In this document: positions 58,019 to 64,000 of the stretch, in pieces
How the letters are laid out: each line of letters begins with the position of its first letter
Numbering within the stretch: position 1 is the stretch's first letter
NCBI GenBank assembly: GCA_963575645.1
Contig: OY754476.1
Location: 3,162,001 to 3,226,000 of the forward strand
DNA length: 64,000 nucleotides
Direction: 5' to 3'
DNA from: Xanthostigma xanthostigma
Taxonomy: Eukaryota; Arthropoda; Insecta; Raphidioptera; Raphidiidae
The notes under the pieces: model-generated
The model's database searches: none
What the model was told of the DNA's origin: nothing
Seen by the model: the letters and a program-made list of their open reading frames with translations, nothing else
Position numbers and translations under genes: made by a program

Positions 58019-58882
58019 ACTATTATAAGTTTAGAGTTTATATTTTTTTATATTTATATTATGATCATCGGTTACAAAATTTGACCACTGGTTTAATTTA
58101 TTAGAAGAATGCACTTTCGAATTTAAATGAGTTTGTATACTGCCCTAAAAAGGCAAAGGGCAGTAAGTGACATTTGTTGAAAAATGAGTTCATACTGAAA
58201 CCAACGACAGCAGTAAGTGGTGCAGCAATAATTTTATTGTCTTTAAAAAATGTTTCCCCCATGTTTTGGTTTCCATAATCTAAAATTCTGGACGGTCAAT
58301 ACAAAAATATCTACCATGTTTAATTCAAAATTCCACCAAGAACTAGAAGTTTAGCTTCTGTTATATATTATCAGGTCAATATTTATTTAATTAGATCAGA
58401 CGGTTTTTTTTATTCAAAAATCCAGCTCTGCATGAAGAGCAATATTGTAAAGAAAAAAGATGGCACACAAACAGACAGAATGTGAAACAAAACCGGGAAC
58501 AGGGAGTTTAATTGGCCAATCAATATGTTTGTGGCCTCTATCTTGTCCAAGAAGTGTATCGGTTAGAACAATAATAAAAAGAGAACAAAAACAGAACGAA
58601 TAATATAAATAACTGAACACAATATCTCCGAGTGTTTTGGACGTGCCAGGAATATATACCTATCTTGAACACTTGTTAGTGGAAGTACCTAGCTACCTAC
58701 TAACTCCGGCGTTCTCTTGTGCTATGCCTTCCTACTTTGGTTCTTCGAGCTACCCTATGTGAGCCATTCCGCGTCTATACTGTCATCGCTTGATTCATAC
58801 CAGATAAGCTATTGTATGGTTATGTGGTTATGGCATAGTATGTGTCTACAGTATGTTGGGTCCCAATAGTACCTTCCCATCC
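58019..58882. other. Intergenic, no gene seen
   Basis: May hold more of the decayed hAT element on the left, but no further conserved motif was read. The minus 68-codon frame at 58414-58620 has no domain. Confidence 0.35.
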
Positions 58883-58890
58883 CTATTCAG

Positions 58891-59417
58891 TAGGGTTTTC
58901 AGTCCCGGGTTCCCGACTCGGGAATTCCTGGGAATGAAAGCGGTTTCATGCCCGGGAATAATTTCACGAAATACTCGAGTAAACGGGAACCATTTAAAAT
59001 TAAATTTGATATTTTTTGCACACAGTATGTCGGTGATAGTTCCTTTTTATTTAGTTTAAACGCACACTGGAAAATGTACAACTGTAATTAGATTTATAAT
59101 GATCTCAGTAGTCAGTAGTGAGAGTTCCTTTTTAGTTAAAGTAAACGTTTAATTATGAGTACAACATCGTTACACAATGTACAATTTTTTATTAGACTAG
59201 CAGCAATCATTGATTATTTTGTAATGAAAAAGTATGTTTTTGTTTTTCCTTAATCTTTTAATAATAAAAAATAGAACATAATACTTATAAACTAGAGTTT
59301 CTTTTGTAAATGAGTGATTCCCGGGAATATAAAATGATCATTCTCGATTCCCGGGAATATTGAATGATCATTCCCGATTCCCGGGAATCAAAAAGCGCCG
59401 GGAACGCGAAAACCCTA
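58891..59417. mobile_element. hAT-like MITE with TAGGGTTTTC ends
   Basis: Ends TAGGGTTTTC and its complement GAAAACCCTA, flanked by CTATTCAG (58883-58890) and GTACTCAG (59418-59425), matching at 6 of 8 positions. Subterminal CCCGGGAAT/ATTCCCGGG words repeat many times near both ends. The 527-bp body has no transposase; open frames inside are shadows of the repeats. Confidence 0.75.
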
Positions 59418-59596
59418 GTACTCAGTAACAACATCCTACACGCTTGCGTTCTTTATAGCTACAGACAGAAGGATTCCCGTTGGCTGTTGAGCACGATTAC
59501 GGGAACTGTAGGAAAAGTTCCGCTGATTAATTATTTCTAAGTATTGTGACATTGCGTCCCAGTGACCCTATATTAGTATAGTTTAATTATTAAATT

Positions 59597-59697
59597 ACAA
59601 CTAATTGTTAATATAATTTATTTTATAAACGTAAATGTAACTTGTTTAAAATAGTATAATTTTAAACAAGTTACATTTGACACGTTTATACAATTTT
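59597..59697. repeat. Short inverted repeat around 59.65 kb
   Basis: GTAACTTGTTTAAAAT is mirrored by ATTTTAAACAAGTTAC with outer ACGTAAATG/CATTTGACACGT words, separated by AGTATA. Possibly the centre of a decayed foldback element; no ends assigned. Confidence 0.5.
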
Positions 59698-59811
59698 CAG
59701 TAAAAATCAGTCGTTTTATCAAGAAAAATAGTAATTTTAACACCCGTTTTTATTTTAATTTATTTTTACATACCTAACAATAATATTGACGAAATAGACA
59801 GCATTGAATCT

Positions 59812-59842
59812 CCGAAGATGGCATAAAGTTTGCCGAAACGTC
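59812..59842 (+). other. CCGAAGA-hairpin-GAAACGTC motif, second family
   Basis: CCGAAGA-T-GGC-ATAAAGTTT-GCC-GAAACGTC: the same layout as the motif of the GAAACGTY repeat family but with a different stem and loop and no similarity in the flanks. Confidence 0.45.
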
Positions 59843-60960
59843 AGACAATAAAATGCAATAAAAAAACCTTCAGTATTTGCAAAGTTCATTGATCCTATGT
59901 CACCAGGTTTCATTCTTTAATTTTCAAATATTTAAACAGGATCATCATCACTCTAAATTATTAGAGTTATTTTTCACTATTATCATTAGACTCTCCGCAA
60001 TCTGAGTTTCAAACCAGTTCAGGGTGCGACTATTGTGCAATCTTTTTGCAATCGATTGAGGTTCTTTGTCCGCACATGAGCGCGACTGAATCTAAATTGG
60101 TAAATATGGTTGCTTCTTATCTCAAAGAGGACAAATTTTGCAAAAAACATACAACCGGACAACTGAAACTGCTTCTCGATTTGCAAACACGGTCGTACAC
60201 AACCAGTTTGAAATTAAATTCAAATTGGTCGCGTTTCTGTCGACCAATATGCTGCTACAAATTCTTTCACGTACGAAAGGTCACAAAGTGATCGCATCCT
60301 AAACCGGATTGAAATTGACATTACCAAACAGCCGACACGTGTGCGAAGAGCCTAATTAAACCTCAAAAGTTAAACGATTCCCCAATGTTTGCATATTAGG
60401 CCAGAGGAACTAAATCGCATCGAGCCAATTAATAAAATTCCACTAAACATAAAAACCGGCACCGCGTTGCTTTTCGTGTCGTGAATTGTGACTTGCACAA
60501 TATTCGCATTTTATTCGAATGCAAAATTCAAAGTATTGAGGAATGCGCATCGATTCACTGTCTCAAATGAAGAACCCGTGAAGAAAAGTTCTAACAAATA
60601 AATTGTATTGAGATCAGTTGTTGAAACACACGGTATATTTGGTTTGCGACACAGTGTTCTGCAAGTGAATAAGGCAATTCAATAACGACAATAAAAAATC
60701 CGTCATGTCAATTAATGGACAATGCTGACGAGAGCAAAAGCGTACCGAAAACTTATTTGTATGCGAATTAAATATTGTTTTTGCCGTGAATGACTTTTCT
60801 GCTTGTTCAGTTTGTATTATATGTAAGTGACATTGAACCAGATTCGCTCTTCTCACAGAATATTAACAAAATACAATAAAACTGTAACTGATAAAGGAAC
60901 TCATTTATATTTACTTTATTCCAGGGATGTGTAGATTTTTAATTTTTATGAATCCTAACA
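59843..60960. other. Single-copy-looking intergenic region
   Basis: 60,000-60,900 has balanced composition and no match elsewhere in the window. The 81-codon frame at 60046-60291 (contains MSATESKLVNMVASYLKEDK) is not recognised and shows no splice partner; coding potential is possible but unsupported. Confidence 0.35.
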
Positions 60961-61150
60961 AATATTATAAATGCCAATGTAAGTTTGTTAGTTTGGTACG
61001 CTTTCACGCGTAAACCGCAGAACAGATTTCGATAAAATTTGGCAGGGAGGTAGATTGCATCATGAGGAAAGGCTTAGGCTACTGTTTGTCTCAAAAGACA
61101 ACTCTGAAAGGGTGAAATAAGGAATGACAGTTTGTAAGGAGAACCGATTA
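60961..61150 (+). repeat. Common insect repeat fragment
   Basis: AATGTAAGTTTGTTAGTTTG, TACGCTTTCACGCGTAAACC and GCAGAACAGATTTCGATAAA in this order are familiar from dispersed lepidopteran repeats; class not determined and only one copy is in the window. Confidence 0.45.
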
Positions 61151-62474
61151 TTTCTCAAGCTAGGGATATGAAAATTCATATTTAGGCTTTTGGTCAGAAA
61201 TAAAGAATTACGTGTTTTAGCGTTTTTGCAAAATCATCCCCCCAGATAAATATTGAAATGGCTTTCAAACTCCTATATGCTCAAAATTTAGCTTACCTTA
61301 TCCTAATGTCCTAACATTCCTTCATTCGCCCATTGCTATTAATTAGATGAAGTTGAAAAAATTTAGAAAATAACGGGAAGTGTGTTAGATGGAAAATAAT
61401 AATGGTGCGAATGGCGTCTGTTATGACATACAGTCGAGAAACGGACGTTAAACGCATAATTAATAATAATTGCTTAAAAATGAGACTCAAAAAAAAATTG
61501 AAATACTCCTTTATTCCGAAAAAATAATTTAGGTCTTTTATACTAGTTTGAAAATTATTTCTGTACTGTTCAGTTTTGGATGACAATATTCTATATTTTT
61601 ATAGTATTTTTAAAATGATATTTTAGATAAAATCGATATTAATAAATAATTAGATTTTAGTACCGTCTCTTCAGCTTTAGGTGACGCAAAATTTCATCAA
61701 AGAATTCTTAAAAAATTGTTTTGAGAAATAAAATTAGTACTAACATTAAAAATAACTTATTTTTAAGAAAAGAAACAAATCTACCAGACGGAGGGCCGCC
61801 ATTTTAACTGTTGAGAAAACGTATCATTTATTTCATATTAACGTTATTGTGAAATAAAAGTTTCAAAAGCCCTTCACAAATCACTGAATATTACATAAAT
61901 ACGTATATTATATAAAGCAAGCAAAAACTTTCACGAAATTTTTAATTAATAATGAAACAAACCATATTTAGTATAAATTTACATTTTTCCAACAAAACTT
62001 TTTCTGCTGTTCGTAGTTTAAGGTGGTATTCTCAACCAATTAGAAGCATTCATGCATCATTTTCTGTCGTTTATATATTCACTTATGTTAAAAATGTAGT
62101 CAAAATTCCCCAATTTATTGTAGTAAAACTCGTTCATTTAATCTATAAATTGATCAGTGAGGCGTCAAACCTTGTTTCATTTAATTAACAACAACCTTCT
62201 TGTCATGTTAGTGGAAAAGAACATTACAGATAACTTTAAAATAATACTAATTCTTTCACAACCGATTGTTTAGTAACAAGTCTTAAATGCCGACTATTTA
62301 ATAGGAAGTTTAAAATAGTCGGTTATATAGTCGCAGGTCTCAAGATTCTTTAGAACAGGTAACTTAAATATGCGATCATTTAGTAACTTAAAAACACATG
62401 AAAAAATATAGTTTAAAAAAACTAAAAAACACGCTTTTATAGCACATCGAACTAAAAAGTAAAAAGTGAATGTC
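61151..62474. other. AT-rich intergenic, no gene seen
   Basis: Open frames at 61311-61586 and 61952-62188 have no domain. A short inverted pair CCGACTATTTA/TAAAATAGTCGG lies at 62,289-62,322. Confidence 0.4.
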
Positions 62475-62701
62475 CAAATTTCATGATGATCGGAGTTACC
62501 GTTCAAAAGGTTTTGTCGGACGAACAAATTTTTAGTTTTATTTTGCAACATTTTTCATTGATGCTTCGCTCCTATTGGTCGTAGCGTGATACTATACAGT
62601 CTATAGCCTTCCTCAATAAATGGACTATCTAACAAAAAAAAATCAATTCGAACCAGTAACAGACAAACAAACTCTTCAGCTTTATACTATATTGGTATAG
62701 A
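62475..62701 (-). mobile_element. Helitron family A, 5' part
   Basis: Read on minus it begins TCTATACCAATATAGTATAA and continues GCTGAAGAGTTTG, CACGCTACGACCAATAGGAG and CGGTAACTCCGATCATCATG as in the 17,967 copy, then stops without a CTAG end. The interval GAACGCGCTAATCTCAGG is deleted. Confidence 0.65.
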
Positions 62702-63429
62702 TTCAAAAAATCTCTACATAAATGTATGTCCACTGTGAAATGAAGAAAACATTGCAATATTAAATTCATTTGTGATAAATCGTTGCAAAAGAAATTAAAT
62801 TATACATGTCTCTAGAAATAATGGTAGCAAATAAAAATAAAGAAATGTTGAAACTAGACATATAGTGTAAGAACAAACATTTAACGTATTCGTAACATAA
62901 GGACGGTTTCCCTAGCACAAAGCGAGTGGTTGCAGTAGCAGGTGGCTAACAGTAAAATAGGAATATTTATATTCATGACTGAGATTAAATCTTGTTTATG
63001 TACATTTACTTGTAAGCATTTGTACTGTTTCTATGACACAGAATTCAACATCGGATAACTTCACTCCTAGAAAACTAAATGAACAAAGTAGGTACAACAG
63101 AGTTGCAACTTTCAATATTGATACTTATTCTTCTGCCTTCATTCGATGTTGAGCATGCTTAATGGAACTCGCATGCGAAACAGTCTACGTCACTAATCTC
63201 TACTATTGATTATGAATAGTAGGGAATGCAATCCCGCAAGATAATTTCAATCCAGGTATTTGCGGGACTGAACCATATCTTAGTCCCGCTGGATCCAGGT
63301 ATTTGTGGGATCCAACACGGTGGACTTAAGACTTCTGAATTCAATCGTAATAAAGACCAAATAGACCTTGTTTTCATGGTTTTAAATTTAACCTATATAT
63401 TAAACAAGGTTTTTGATACATATTAAATG
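62702..63429. other. Intergenic, no gene seen
   Basis: No feature recognised. The 66-codon frame at 63226-63426 has no domain. Confidence 0.45.
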
Positions 63430-63632
63430 AACAAATCTTTGATCAACGTCTGATTATTATTTTTTCAATATTTGAAAATTAAAAACTTAAGCGATTTTTT
63501 TCAAAAACCAATTAGAAACAAATTTTTAATTAATTTTTATATTTTTTAGATCAGTTCTGAAGAAGATCTAAATCCGGACCGAAACGTTAATGTATTAATT
63601 TTTATATTTTTTGTTAATATATTGTTTCCTAT
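63430..63632 (+). repeat. GAAACGTY repeat family, copy near 63.5 kb
   Basis: Begins with the complement of the family tail (AATCTTTGATCAACGTCTGA) and continues ATTTTTTAGATCAGTTCTGA to the motif at 63557-63588. The stem here is GATCT/GGACC, with one mismatch and one wobble against the family GATCC/GGATC. The tail's inverted placement repeats the head-to-head habit seen at 5.1 kb. Confidence 0.7.
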
Positions 63633-64000
63633 AATAAATATAAGGAAAATACCTATGGCAACCAGAGATAATGTCTATGGAAATATCTCTACCTTGTAGT
63701 AAGGACTGCTAAGGAATTTGATATGTATGGACACCCTGTATTCGACGCAATTCATGAACGACGTAAGCACTTTTTAAATCTAAATAAAGTAACTAAAGTG
63801 CCACTTTTGTTGCTACATTATGAGTTTCTGGATTGGCGTTTCTAGTTGTCGCATTTATAATGGTTTTTTCCGTTCACAACCGATAATTTATTCATTTGAA
63901 TTTTACATTTATTTTAAATTTTAATGATTGCAATTTCGTAAGAAAACATCGCAGAGTGTATCAGGAGTATGCTTTTGTCTGTTATTTCTTCGGAAAGCAA
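63633..64000. other. Window end, no gene seen
   Basis: GGACACCCTGTATTCGACGC near 63,729 resembles a repeat end. Nothing else recognised. Confidence 0.4.

Noticed and set aside
60046-60291. 81-codon frame as a coding exon
   Set aside because: Plausible composition but no recognised family and no consensus splice partner; left as an observation.
1-64000. CRISPR arrays, bacterial operons, rRNA genes, phage or viral insertions
   Set aside because: None seen: the tandem repeats lack regular unique spacers, and intron, poly(A) signal and repeat types are those of an animal genome. No viral protein was recognised in any open frame.

Overview
This window looks like AT-rich nuclear DNA from an insect, most likely a moth or butterfly (Lepidoptera). 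The grounds are the very high AT content, a spliced ZAD-type C2H2 zinc-finger gene (a family characteristic of insects), and several short repeat families that I associate with lepidopteran genomes: the Helitron family that opens with a TCTATACTAATATATAAAG-like end, the 'ACCGACTTC..GGAGGAGG' repeat, and CR1/jockey-like LINE tails. The order-level call is inference from familiarity and has not been searched.

Only one host gene is well supported. It is a minus-strand ZAD zinc-finger gene at about 17.08-19.04 kb, with two exons, consensus splice sites, a poly(A) signal and a 990-bp intron that holds a Helitron with a tRNA-like segment. It appears damaged: exon 2 carries a one-base frame break in a run of seven A (coding strand), and of four finger positions only the first two are canonical. 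It could be a young pseudogene, a gene miscalled in a homopolymer, or (less likely) a -1 frameshifting gene.

Almost everything else is intergenic repeat. From left to right: a 632-bp Helitron (0.44-1.07 kb), a cluster of TGACGT half-sites (3.5-3.7 kb), a hAT MITE with target duplication (4.7-5.1 kb), a 434-bp head-to-head inverted repeat (5.1-5.6 kb), foldback MITEs at 7.1, 13.0, 15.1, 19.1, 23.6, 26.4, 44.5 and 54.7 kb, hAT-type MITEs at 21.6, 52.6 and 58.9 kb, a PIF/Harbinger- or piggyBac-like element with two internal tandem arrays (29.0-29.9 kb), minisatellites at 9.2, 30.9, 37.1, 41.7 and 44.9 kb, and four 5'-truncated LINE tails (14.9-15.7, 22.6, 54.5, 55.6-56.4 kb). The LINE at 15 kb is split by a MITE whose removal restores an open frame. 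A hAT transposase C-terminal remnant lies at 57.8 kb.

The most unusual observation is a repeat family with six copies of a compact motif, CTGAAGA, then a short GATCC/GGATC hairpin, then GAAACGTC or GAAACGTT. It resembles the two conserved strands of a hammerhead ribozyme core but has one extra base. A second, unrelated sequence at 59.8 kb shows the same layout with a different hairpin. This is a hypothesis and not a demonstrated ribozyme.
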